Positions 1-7,472 of a stretch of DNA of 64,000 bases are shown here, in pieces (within the stretch, counting starts at the first letter, position 1; each line of letters starts with the position of its first letter). The position numbers were made by a program, and so were the translations under genes. The notes beneath the pieces are model-generated. The model saw only the letters and a program-made list of their open reading frames with translations. It searched no databases and was not told the origin of the DNA. Origin of the DNA: an uncultured Hyphomicrobiales bacterium. Its GTDB lineage: Bacteria; Pseudomonadota; Alphaproteobacteria; Rhizobiales; Beijerinckiaceae. Location: assembly GCA_903847605.1 (NCBI GenBank), contig CAINED010000048.1, forward strand, positions 1 to 64,000, in the 5' to 3' direction.

Positions 1-326
1 CCGATGGGTGCGATGCCCACAGGCGCGGAATAATGCCGCCCGAAAATCGTGCAGTCCGCCGGCGGCGGCGCGACGACCTTGCCGTAGCGCGGGACGAGTT
101 GAACCGAGTCGAGCGCCGCCCAGTTGCTTTTGATATTGCCGTCCATGCCCGCGCCGCCATCGGCATATTCGAAGGCGAAATTGGGCATCAGCTTGCGGGC
201 GCGCTCGCGCAGGTCGAAGGAATGGGGATAGGCGCGCATCAGGGCGAGGCGCTCGGCGGCCTCCTGTGGCGAGAGCGCAGCTCGGGTCGCAGGAACCTCC
301 GCGCGCACCTGTCGTGAATCGTCCAT
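1..326 (-). CDS. FMN-dependent alpha-hydroxy-acid oxidase/dehydrogenase, N-terminal part (runs off left edge)
   Basis: This minus-strand gene starts at 326 and is cut by the window edge, leaving about 108 residues. The start is supported by GGGGAG a few bases upstream. Residues 50-62 read FAFEYADGGAGMD, and the fragment ends in PVGIAPIG. These are the N-terminal signatures of the lactate/glycolate/mandelate oxidase family, where the aromatic residue and the APVG(I/M)APxG strand line the FMN site of a TIM barrel. The family oxidises 2-hydroxy acids to 2-oxo acids. The catalytic His and Arg lie in the missing C-terminal part, so the substrate is open. The family call is firm even from the fragment. 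Confidence 0.85.
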   Translation of the reverse strand, partial: MDDSRQVRAEVPATRAALSPQEAAERLALMRAYPHSFDLRERARKLMPNFAFEYADGGAGMDGNIKSNWAALDSVQLVPRYGKVVAPPPADCTIFGRHYSAPVGIAPI

Positions 327-478
327 GTCGTCTCCCCGGCGGCCTCGTTGTGAATTGTTCCGGCACCTTAAAGGGTCGGGAGGAGTTTTGCGAGAGCCCT
401 GCCCCGCACGGACTCCTTGCTCCCGCGCCTCCGGACGGGCAATCTCAAAATAAAACCTCGCTGCCCGGGAGGATCATC

Positions 479-1519
479 ATGCGCAAGGTCATCGCAGGAT
501 CTCTGACACTCGTCATCGCTTTGGCGCACGGCGGCATAGCCGCTGCGCAAACCCGGCAACCAACGCCCGTGCGCGTCGGCATCACCAATGTCATCGCCGA
601 TGTCGGCTTCTTCGTCGCCGACAAGCGCGGATATTTTGCGCAGGAAGGGCTCAAGGTCGAATTCATTCCCTTCGCCGCCGCTGCGCGCATGATCACGGCG
701 CTCGGCTCCGGGGAATTGGAAGTCGGCGGCGGCGGCGTGGCTGCCGGCCTTTTCAACGCCGTGGGGCGAGGCATCGGTCTCAAGATCGTCGCCGACAAGA
801 ACACCTCGACGCCCGTCTACGGCGCCGGCGCGCTGATGGTGCGCAAGGATCACGTCGACAGCGGCCGCTACAAGTCCTTGAAGGATTTTAGGGGTTTCAG
901 GATCGCCCTGCCCGCGCCGGGCACCGCGACCAGCAATTCGCTCGACCGCGCCTTCGACAGGGAGGGACTGTCGCTGAAGGATATGGAGCCGGTCTATCTC
1001 TCCTTTCCGCAGATGGTGACGGCCTTCGAGAACAAGGCCATCGACGGCGGCTTTCTGACCGAGCCCATGGTCTCGACCGTGCTCGCGCGCGGCCTCGCCG
1101 TGCGCCTCATCGGCGACGATGAAATCTTTCCGCATCACCAGATCGCCGTGACGCTGTTTTCGGAAAAATTCATCAAGGGGGATCGCGCCACGGCGGTGAA
1201 ATTCATGCGCGCGCTGTTGCGCGGCAATCGCGATTACAACGACGCCATCGACAAGGGCCGCCTCGCCGGGCCGGGCGCGGAAGAGATGATCGCCATTCTC
1301 ACGCAATACAGCGTCATCAAGGACGCCGCGATCTACCGACGCATTCTCGTCCACAGCGCCGACCCCGACGGACGCCTGCGCCCGGAAAGCCTGCAGGCCG
1401 ATCTCGATTATTTCCGCGCGCAGGGATTGCTGCAGACGAATGTCACGCTGGCCGACGCCATGGACGAGACGATCGCTGCCGATGCAGTGAAAACGCTGGG
1501 ACCGTATAAGCGGAAGTGA
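479..1519 (+). CDS. NMT1/SsuA-type ABC transporter substrate-binding protein (orphan)
   Basis: A 346-residue periplasmic binding protein. I chose the ATG at 479 because a cleavable signal peptide follows at once (MRKVIAGSLTLVIALAHGG, then AAAQ) and GGGAGG lies just upstream; the open frame extends to 266 but those codons look like leader sequence. The mature part begins with VRVGITNVIADVGFFVADKRG and continues with EGLKVEFIPF and GELEVGGGGVAAGLFN, the usual opening of SsuA/ThiY/NMT1 proteins, where a flat acidic or aromatic ligand is held between two lobes. No permease or ATPase gene is adjacent, so the transporter partner is unknown. Confidence 0.85.
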   Translation: MRKVIAGSLTLVIALAHGGIAAAQTRQPTPVRVGITNVIADVGFFVADKRGYFAQEGLKVEFIPFAAAARMITALGSGELEVGGGGVAAGLFNAVGRGIGLKIVADKNTSTPVYGAGALMVRKDHVDSGRYKSLKDFRGFRIALPAPGTATSNSLDRAFDREGLSLKDMEPVYLSFPQMVTAFENKAIDGGFLTEPMVSTVLARGLAVRLIGDDEIFPHHQIAVTLFSEKFIKGDRATAVKFMRALLRGNRDYNDAIDKGRLAGPGAEEMIAILTQYSVIKDAAIYRRILVHSADPDGRLRPESLQADLDYFRAQGLLQTNVTLADAMDETIAADAVKTLGPYKRK

Positions 1520-1572
1520 GGGCAACGAATTCGGCGACCAAGCCCGATCGCAGCAAATGACGAGGATTGTAA

Positions 1573-2169
1573 GTGGCCGGAGTATATTTCTTTCTAATGC
1601 CCGACGAATTCATTGACATATTGAAGCGGGCCAGCGCGCGGTACGATTTATGGCTTGCAATGGCCGCGCGGCCTGCGACCAAGTTCAGAATGGCAACTCC
1701 TGAGAGTGTGACTTCAGACTTGCTAACTGGCCCATTTGATGGCGTTGTAACGTTGCAAATTGGATTCAGAGAGCTCTCGCCCGGCCCCGTAGCAACTCGA
1801 ACGTACGCCTCGGGCAATGATCAAGGTTTCGACATCGACTACGAGAAATCCTACAATATTCGTTTCAAGCCTTCGATCCTGACGCCCGACAGAAAAATTC
1901 TATTTCAGGGCACCATGCTCATGCTTGCGCAGAGCCGTTATCCGGATGCGGCGAAAGGCAAAAGATTGACCGCGATATTTCAAACATTGCGCCGGGAAAT
2001 TCGTAAGCGATGCGATTTGAACCTCGCCATGTTTGCTGAAACTCATGACGGCCGGATAGTTCCCTATAATTGGATTGTGGCCGGAAAGTGCGTTCCTCTC
2101 GACGGCAGCATCGATTTTAAATCCTCCATAGCGCAAACCAAATCTTGGCGCTTCGGCAAACGAAAGTAA
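1573..2169 (+). CDS. hypothetical protein, unrecognised, AT-richer than its neighbours
   Basis: An open frame of 198 residues from a GTG at 1573; an ATG at 1597 (MPDEFIDILKRAS) is an equally good start, giving 190 residues. I do not recognise the family. It has no signal peptide or membrane segment, looks like a soluble mixed alpha/beta protein, and ends in a basic tail (RFGKRK). It uses many A/T-ending codons, unlike the flanking genes, which suggests later acquisition. A weak inverted repeat (TTTGTA/TACAAA, 2172-2188) directly follows the stop. It is real at moderate confidence because the frame is long and the other frames here are broken. Confidence 0.55.
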   Translation: MAGVYFFLMPDEFIDILKRASARYDLWLAMAARPATKFRMATPESVTSDLLTGPFDGVVTLQIGFRELSPGPVATRTYASGNDQGFDIDYEKSYNIRFKPSILTPDRKILFQGTMLMLAQSRYPDAAKGKRLTAIFQTLRREIRKRCDLNLAMFAETHDGRIVPYNWIVAGKCVPLDGSIDFKSSIAQTKSWRFGKRK

Positions 2170-2308
2170 GTTTTGTAATTTATACAAAGTCTCTACGTTG
2201 TGCAGTGAGGCAAAGTTTTCGTGGACCGCCCCACCGTTGGTAGTAGTTATCCTTGCATCGCGGCCTGAGCTTTCGCATAGAGAGATGCAAGCGATTGGAA
2301 CCCCGCGC

Positions 2309-3004
2309 ATGGACTGGAAAGAATACTGGAACGGCCCGCACCCCATCTATGTGAACGCGCGCCATCGCGCGCTGCATTTCGACAGGATCGCCCGGGACAT
2401 TGCCGCGCTGATTCCCTCGCGCGAGGCTATCGCGCTCGACTGGGGTTGCGGCGAGGCGGATGCGGCGGACGCCGTCGCACGCGCCTGCGCCAAACTCTAT
2501 CTCTTCGACACCGCAGACAGCGTCGTCGCCAATCTGCGCCGCAAGTTCGAAAGCAATCCGAAAATCGCCGTGCTCGACGAAGCGCAACTCGAGGCGCTGT
2601 CCGATCATTCCCTCGATTTGGTCATCATAAACTCCGTCGTGCAATATCTCTCGCACGAGCAGCTCGACGCCGCGCTCGACCTGTTGCGCGAAAAGCTTAA
2701 ACCGAAAGGGACACTCGCCATCGGCGACGTGATCCACGCGAATGACAATGCCGTGGCCGATACACTGGCGCTCTTCCGCTTCGGCTGGGAAGGCGGGTTT
2801 CTTACCGCGGCCTTTCTCGGTGTATTGCGCACAGTGTTTTCCGACTACCGCAAGCTGCGCGACAAGCTGGGACTGACACGCTACACGCCGGAAGCCTTTA
2901 TCGAGCGATTGAAGGCGCGTGGTTTTTCCGCGCATCGCGCCGAGCGCAACATCGGTCACAATCAGGGGCGGATGCTGTTCATGGCGACGCCGGCCGAGGA
3001 TTGA
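2309..3004 (+). CDS. class I SAM-dependent methyltransferase
   Basis: From the ATG at 2309 the product is 231 residues; an in-frame ATG at 2285 would add eight. I prefer 2309 because the conserved opening DWKEYWNGPHPIYVN begins there. SAM-binding motif I is LDWGCGEAD near residue 39, followed by an acidic loop end (LYLFDT), DLVIINSVVQYLS (motif IV region) and LKPKGTLAIGDV (post-motif region). This is a Methyltransf_11-type small-molecule or envelope methyltransferase. I recall similar proteins near cell-surface glycan genes, but nothing here identifies the acceptor. Confidence 0.75.
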   Translation: MDWKEYWNGPHPIYVNARHRALHFDRIARDIAALIPSREAIALDWGCGEADAADAVARACAKLYLFDTADSVVANLRRKFESNPKIAVLDEAQLEALSDHSLDLVIINSVVQYLSHEQLDAALDLLREKLKPKGTLAIGDVIHANDNAVADTLALFRFGWEGGFLTAAFLGVLRTVFSDYRKLRDKLGLTRYTPEAFIERLKARGFSAHRAERNIGHNQGRMLFMATPAED

Positions 3005-3031
3005 TGCGTCGCTAAAGTTTCGACAGGAAAA

Positions 3032-3128
3032 CCTCGTGCTTCGATAAGCGCCTGCGGCGCTACTCAGCATGAGGTTTTCTGGCCCTCATGCTGAGGAGCC
3101 TGCGAAGCAGGCGTCTCGAAGCACGAGG
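3032..3128. repeat. inverted pair of the CCTCATGCTGAG/TCTCGAAGCACGAGG palindromic repeat
   Basis: Two copies in opposite orientation, 3032-3074 and 3084-3128, with nine bases between them. Each copy is itself a hairpin with a variable inner stem (GCGCCTGCGGCGC; GCCTGCGAAGCAGGC). The pair sits between the convergent methyltransferase and sugar dehydrogenase genes, where it could act as a bidirectional transcription barrier. Related copies occur at 18392, 18463, 19659, 33301, 49842 and 49924. Confidence 0.85.
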
Positions 3129-3139
3129 GCTAGCTTCAA

Positions 3140-4471
3140 CTACTTGCCCGCATAACTCACGCGCCAGATCGTATTGCCGGCATCCTCGCTGACGAGCAGC
3201 GAACCATCCTTCATCACGGTGACGCCGACGGGACGGCCCCAGACGCTGGCGTCGTCCAGCACGAATCCGGTCAGAAAATCCTCGTAAACACCCGCTGGCT
3301 TGCCGTTCTCCAAACGCAGGCGCACCACCTTGTATCCCGTGCGCTTGGCGCGGTTCCATGAGCCATGCAGCGTGACGAAGGCGTCGCCGCGATAGTCTTT
3401 CGGAAACATTTCGCCGTCGTAGAACGTGATGCCGAGCGGCGCGGAATGCGGCTGCAGCAATACGTCGGGCGTCAGCGCGCGTTCCCGCAGATCGGGCCGC
3501 GCGCCCTTGTGGCGCGGGTCTTCGTTGGCGCCGGTGTAATACCAGGGCCAGCCGTAGAAGCCGCCTGATTTCACCGATGTCGCATAATCCGGCGGCAGGT
3601 CGTCGCCGAGCCCGTCGCGCTCGTTGACGACGCACCAAGGCAGGCCGGTTGCAGGCTGGATCGCCAAGCCTGAACAGTTGCGCAGGCCCGTCGCAAGAAA
3701 GCGGCGGCCGCCGCCATCCGGATCGAAGGCCAGCAGCGCCGCGCGCCCGTCCTCCTGTCCCCAGGCTGCGCCCGGCGCGCGCGTGGCCTCGAACCCGGCG
3801 AGATCGCGAGGACGGTCCCCCGTGCCCTGCGCCACGTTCGACAACGATCCTACCGAAACGAACAGTGTCTTGCCATCGGGCGACATGGCGAGATCGCGCA
3901 TGCCGTGCCCGCCGCCGGGAATATCGCGCACGATCCATTGCGCCGGCCCCTGTGGCTTGGTCTCGCCGGGCCGCCAGCGGTAGCGCACGACGCCGGTCGG
4001 CACGGCGGCGTAAAGATATTCGGGTTTTTCGGGCGACGGGCCGAAGGCGAGGCCGAACACGCTATTGAGCCCGGTCGTGAAGACCTCCGGCTGTTGCAGC
4101 CCCTGAAGGTTGGGCCGGTTCGCGCCAGCGGGAAAGACGAGGATGCGCCCGCGCCACGTCTCCGCGACGAAGACATCGCCGTTCGGCGCGGTGCGCAGGG
4201 CGCGCGGCCCCTCGAAGCCCTGCGCATAGAGCTTCACCTCGAAGCCCGCGGGCGCCTGCGGAATGGCGTTGGCGGGGCGGCGCACCTGCCGCGTCGGATT
4301 GCTGGCGGACCGGCTGGCATAGGGCGCGGGCAGGTCGCCGGGCGCGATTTTCCGCTGCACGCCGGGCCTGTCCGTCTGCCAGTCGCCGAGAGCCTGAGGC
4401 CCCGTCAAAACCTGCGCCGAAGCGGCGGGGGAAACGATGAGAACGGCGAGAAGCGTAGCGGTGCGGATCAT
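3140..4471 (-). CDS. secreted PQQ-dependent sugar (sorbosone/aldose) dehydrogenase
   Basis: From the ATG at 4471, preceded by GGAGGG, the product is 443 residues with a signal peptide (MIRTATLLAVLIVSP, cleavage after ASA). The rest is a GSDH-type six-bladed beta-propeller. Visible blades include NGDVFVAETWRGRILVF, GGGHGMRDLAMSPDGKTLFV (the His of GGHGM corresponds to the active-site region) and GRPVGVTVMKDGSLLVSEDA near the C-terminus. The family oxidises aldoses or sorbosone in the periplasm using PQQ and passes electrons to the respiratory chain. No PQQ synthesis gene is in the window. A longer frame upstream to 4531 exists but lacks a signal peptide. Confidence 0.85.
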   Translation of the reverse strand: MIRTATLLAVLIVSPAASAQVLTGPQALGDWQTDRPGVQRKIAPGDLPAPYASRSASNPTRQVRRPANAIPQAPAGFEVKLYAQGFEGPRALRTAPNGDVFVAETWRGRILVFPAGANRPNLQGLQQPEVFTTGLNSVFGLAFGPSPEKPEYLYAAVPTGVVRYRWRPGETKPQGPAQWIVRDIPGGGHGMRDLAMSPDGKTLFVSVGSLSNVAQGTGDRPRDLAGFEATRAPGAAWGQEDGRAALLAFDPDGGGRRFLATGLRNCSGLAIQPATGLPWCVVNERDGLGDDLPPDYATSVKSGGFYGWPWYYTGANEDPRHKGARPDLRERALTPDVLLQPHSAPLGITFYDGEMFPKDYRGDAFVTLHGSWNRAKRTGYKVVRLRLENGKPAGVYEDFLTGFVLDDASVWGRPVGVTVMKDGSLLVSEDAGNTIWRVSYAGK

Positions 4472-4546
4472 CTGCGGCCCTCCAGTGTCGGTAAGCATTA
4501 TCTGGAGCAGACGGACGCGGGCGCAAAGCAAGAAGAGTTGATGGGC

Positions 4547-4582
4547 GATTTCAGCCCCAATCTCAGCCCTAATCTCAGCCCT
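4547..4582. repeat. three tandem copies of a 12-bp unit (AATCTCAGCCCT)
   Basis: The units at 4547-4558 (two mismatches), 4559-4570 and 4571-4582 follow directly. They lie in the 209-base space between the divergent sugar dehydrogenase and efflux genes, about 100 bases before the efflux operon. I see no other feature in that space. Function is unknown. Confidence 0.8.
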
Positions 4583-4680
4583 ATGTCATGAAAGAAATGT
4601 AATTTGCCCCTCGGTATCGCGCCGGGTGACGATGGGATAATGAAACGGGGCCGCTGCGGAAAGGGACTGCCGCCGGCGGC

Positions 4681-6183
4681 ATGCGGGACAGGGATTTGAA
4701 GTCGCGTTTTTACAGAGGCTTGCTGCTATTGCCGCTCCTGCCCGCGCTGGCGGGCTGCAATCTCGCGTCCCCTCGGCTCGACGGGCTCGAACCGGCGCTT
4801 CCCGTGCAGTACGACAATTCCGGCCGCTCCGCCCGCATCAATGTCACCACGGATTGGGTCGCCCTGTTCGGCGTCGCCGAACTGACCGCGCTGGCGGCGC
4901 GGGCGCTGGACGGCAATTTCGATCTCGACGCCGCCGGGGCGCGGATCGCGGAAGCCGATGCCATCGCCATCGCCGCAGGCTCGGCGCTCTATCCGCAGAT
5001 CAACGCCGACGCCGACGCTTCGCGCAGCCTCTCGCCGGGCACGTTGCGCAGCAAGGAGCCGCCGTTCAATTCGTCCGTCGGCAACCGCTTCGGCCTCGGC
5101 ATTACCGCGAGCTATGCGCTCGATTTCTGGGGCCGCAACCGCGCGCTGGCGCAGGCGGGAAAACTCTCGGCGACCGCCACGCGCTACGATTACGAGACCG
5201 TCGCCATCTCGACGCTCGCGGCGCTCTGCAACGCCTATTTTCAGATGGCGGTGGCGCAGGACCGGCTTCGCCTCGCGCGCGACAATATCCGCACCGCCGA
5301 ACGCGCGCTGAACGCCCTGCGGCAGCGCCTCGACGCCGGCACCGGCAATGCGCTCGAAGTCGCGCAGCAGGAAACCCTGCTCGCCAACCAGCGCGCCAAT
5401 GTCCCGCAACTCGAACAGCAGGAACAGCAGAGCCGCAATCTCGTCGCCGTGCTGGCGGGGCGCACCCCCGAAAGCCTGAAAGCGCGCGGCGCGCGGCTCA
5501 AAGCCATTGCGCTGCCGCGCGTCAATCCCGGCCTTCCTTCCGCGTTGCTCTTGCGCCGTCCCGACATCGCCGCCGCCGAAGCGCGCCTCGAAGCGGCGGA
5601 CGCCAATATTACGGCGGCGCGCGCTGCCTTCTATCCCTCGATCACGCTGACGGCGGGCGCCTCGCTCGAAAGCATCGCGCTGAAAAACCTGCTGCGTCCG
5701 GAGGCGCTCGCGCTCTCCCTGGCTTCAGGCCTCACGCAACCGATTTTCAACGGCTATAATCTCGAAGCGCAACTCGAAGCCAATCGCGCGCGATGGCTCG
5801 AACTTCTCGCCAATTACCGGAAGGCCATCGTGTCCTCCCTTGCCGATGTCGAGAATGCCCTGATCGCCGTGCGCAAGAGCGCGGAGACGGAAACCATGCG
5901 CGCGCGCGCCGTTGTCTCTGCACGCCGTGCGCTCGACCTGACAGAACAACGCCTGCGCGAAGGCACGATCGACGTGATCGTTCTCGTCACGACACAGCAG
6001 AGCCTGTTCAGCGCGCAGGATTCGCTTTCGCTCGCGCGTTATCAACGGCTGCAGGCGCTGGTGAGCCTGTTTCAGGCGCTCGGCGGCGGCTTCCTCCGTG
6101 AGCCCTTGCGTGAACCCTTGCGCGAGCCCCTACCCGATGGGCGCGTGCAGAACGCAGTTACGGCAACGGGAGCGACCCAATGA
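4681..6183 (+). CDS. NodT-family outer-membrane efflux lipoprotein of an RND system
   Basis: A 500-residue TolC-like outer-membrane factor. The N-terminus (RGLLLLPLLPALAGC) is a lipoprotein signal with lipobox LAGC at about residue 25. Two OEP repeats follow: the first contains GLGITASYALDFWGRNRALA, the second LLLRRPDIAAAEARLEAADA and GLTQPIFNGYNLEAQLEANR, both diagnostic of NodT/OprM proteins. The C-terminus carries three tandem LREP units (residues 472-483) before a short tail. The stop overlaps the next start by four bases (ATGA), so it is translationally coupled to the adaptor gene. The outer-membrane gene comes first in this operon. Confidence 0.93.
   Translation: MRDRDLKSRFYRGLLLLPLLPALAGCNLASPRLDGLEPALPVQYDNSGRSARINVTTDWVALFGVAELTALAARALDGNFDLDAAGARIAEADAIAIAAGSALYPQINADADASRSLSPGTLRSKEPPFNSSVGNRFGLGITASYALDFWGRNRALAQAGKLSATATRYDYETVAISTLAALCNAYFQMAVAQDRLRLARDNIRTAERALNALRQRLDAGTGNALEVAQQETLLANQRANVPQLEQQEQQSRNLVAVLAGRTPESLKARGARLKAIALPRVNPGLPSALLLRRPDIAAAEARLEAADANITAARAAFYPSITLTAGASLESIALKNLLRPEALALSLASGLTQPIFNGYNLEAQLEANRARWLELLANYRKAIVSSLADVENALIAVRKSAETETMRARAVVSARRALDLTEQRLREGTIDVIVLVTTQQSLFSAQDSLSLARYQRLQALVSLFQALGGGFLREPLREPLREPLPDGRVQNAVTATGATQ
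6094..6129. repeat. three tandem 12-bp units encoding LREP in the efflux lipoprotein C-terminus
   Basis: The codons for L-R-E-P repeat three times in frame. They differ only at synonymous positions, which suggests slipped-strand expansion. The units are part of the coding sequence of the outer-membrane factor. Confidence 0.85.
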
Positions 6184-7430
6184 GGAAGCTCATTGCGCTC
6201 GTCCTCGTACTCGCTGCGGCGGCCGTCTATGCCCATTACCGTCACTGGGTGACGATCCCCGTCGCCTTCCTGCCGAGGCAGGAGCTCGCCGAAGGCGCGC
6301 GTCCCGCCATTCCGCGCTTCGGCTTCGGCCGCGCGCCGCAGGCCGCGCGCGAAAAGCCTGCCGTGCCGGTGCTCGCCGCGCGCGTGCGCACGGAGGACGT
6401 GGCGGTCACCGCCGACGCTGCCGGCACGATACAGGCGCTGAACACCGCCACCGTGCGCGCGCAGGTCGAAGGCCGTCTGCTGGAAGTTGTTTTTCGCGAG
6501 GGACAGGATGTGAAGGCCGGCGACATTCTCGCCCGCATCGATCCGCGCACCTATCAGGCGCAATACGATCAGGCCGTCGCCAAACACGCGCAGGATTCGG
6601 CGCAACTCGCCAATGCGCGTCTCGACCTCGAACGCTATATCCGCCTCGCAGCGACGAATTCCGGTTCGAAACAGCAGGCCGATACGCAACGCGCGCTGGT
6701 CGCGCAGCTCGAAGCGCAGCTGAAGGTCGATCAGGCGCAGATCGACGCCGCGAAGACGCAACTCGATTTCACGACGATCCGCGCGCCGATCCCCGGGCGC
6801 ACCGGCATACGCCTTGTCGATGCCGGCAACATCGTGCGCGCCGGCGATGCGACAGGCCTCGTCACGATCACGCAGGTGACGCCGATTTCGCTGGTCTTCA
6901 ACCTGCCGCAGCAGCAGTTGCAGGCATTGCGCGACGCCATGAAGAGCGGCGAAGTCCCGGTGCAGGCGCTCGAACCCGACAACAAGACGCTCATGGATTC
7001 CGGCCGCATCGACGTGATCGACAATCAGGTCGATGCGACGACCGGCACTGTGAAAATCAAGGCGCAATTCGCCAATGCGGATTTGCGGCTGTGGCCCGGC
7101 CAGTTCGTCAATGTGCGCGTCTTCATCAGCACGCTGAGGGGCGCGACCACGGTGCCGGCATCGGCCGTCCAGCGCGGCCCGACCGGCCCTTACGTCTATG
7201 TCGTGAAAGACGGCAAGGTCGCTCAAACCAACGTGACGCTGGGCTTGCAGAACGAAACACTGGCTGTGGTCGTCAAGGGCGTCGAGCCGGGCGCTGTCGT
7301 CGTCACGTCCGGCTTCGGCCGTTTGAGCGACGAGACCGTCGTCACCGTGACGATGCAGGACGAGACAAAACCGCCGCCGTCTGCGGAGGAACAGCCCGAA
7401 GGCAATCGCCGTCGCGGCAGGCGTGGATGA
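6180..7430 (+). CDS. mdtA: RND efflux periplasmic adaptor subunit (MdtA/MuxA type)
   Basis: A 416-residue membrane-fusion protein. An N-terminal hydrophobic segment (LIALVLVLAAAAVYAHY) anchors it to the inner membrane. The lipoyl half-motifs are VRAQVEGRLLEVVFREGQDV at about residue 93 and the later RAPIPGRTGIRLVDAGNIV, with an alpha-helical hairpin rich in Ala, Gln and Asp between them. Beta-barrel and membrane-proximal domains follow (VVTSGFGRLSDETVVTVT), then a basic tail (RRRGRRG). It bridges the permeases at 7473 and 10610 to the outer-membrane protein at 4681. The symbol reflects similarity to MdtA and the operon context, not a proven orthology. Confidence 0.9.
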   Translation: MRKLIALVLVLAAAAVYAHYRHWVTIPVAFLPRQELAEGARPAIPRFGFGRAPQAAREKPAVPVLAARVRTEDVAVTADAAGTIQALNTATVRAQVEGRLLEVVFREGQDVKAGDILARIDPRTYQAQYDQAVAKHAQDSAQLANARLDLERYIRLAATNSGSKQQADTQRALVAQLEAQLKVDQAQIDAAKTQLDFTTIRAPIPGRTGIRLVDAGNIVRAGDATGLVTITQVTPISLVFNLPQQQLQALRDAMKSGEVPVQALEPDNKTLMDSGRIDVIDNQVDATTGTVKIKAQFANADLRLWPGQFVNVRVFISTLRGATTVPASAVQRGPTGPYVYVVKDGKVAQTNVTLGLQNETLAVVVKGVEPGAVVVTSGFGRLSDETVVTVTMQDETKPPPSAEEQPEGNRRRGRRG

Positions 7431-7472
7431 TGAATTGAACGCAACAGCGGGAATTCCCAAGAACGAAAGCAT

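Noticed and set aside
368-1525. A 385-codon open frame antisense to the first binding protein
   Set aside because: It lies opposite a gene with signal peptide, SD and family motifs, and shows no motif of its own.
3032-3128. Repeat elements considered as a CRISPR array
   Set aside because: Copies are palindromic, scattered singly or as inverted pairs, and lack regular spacers and cas genes.
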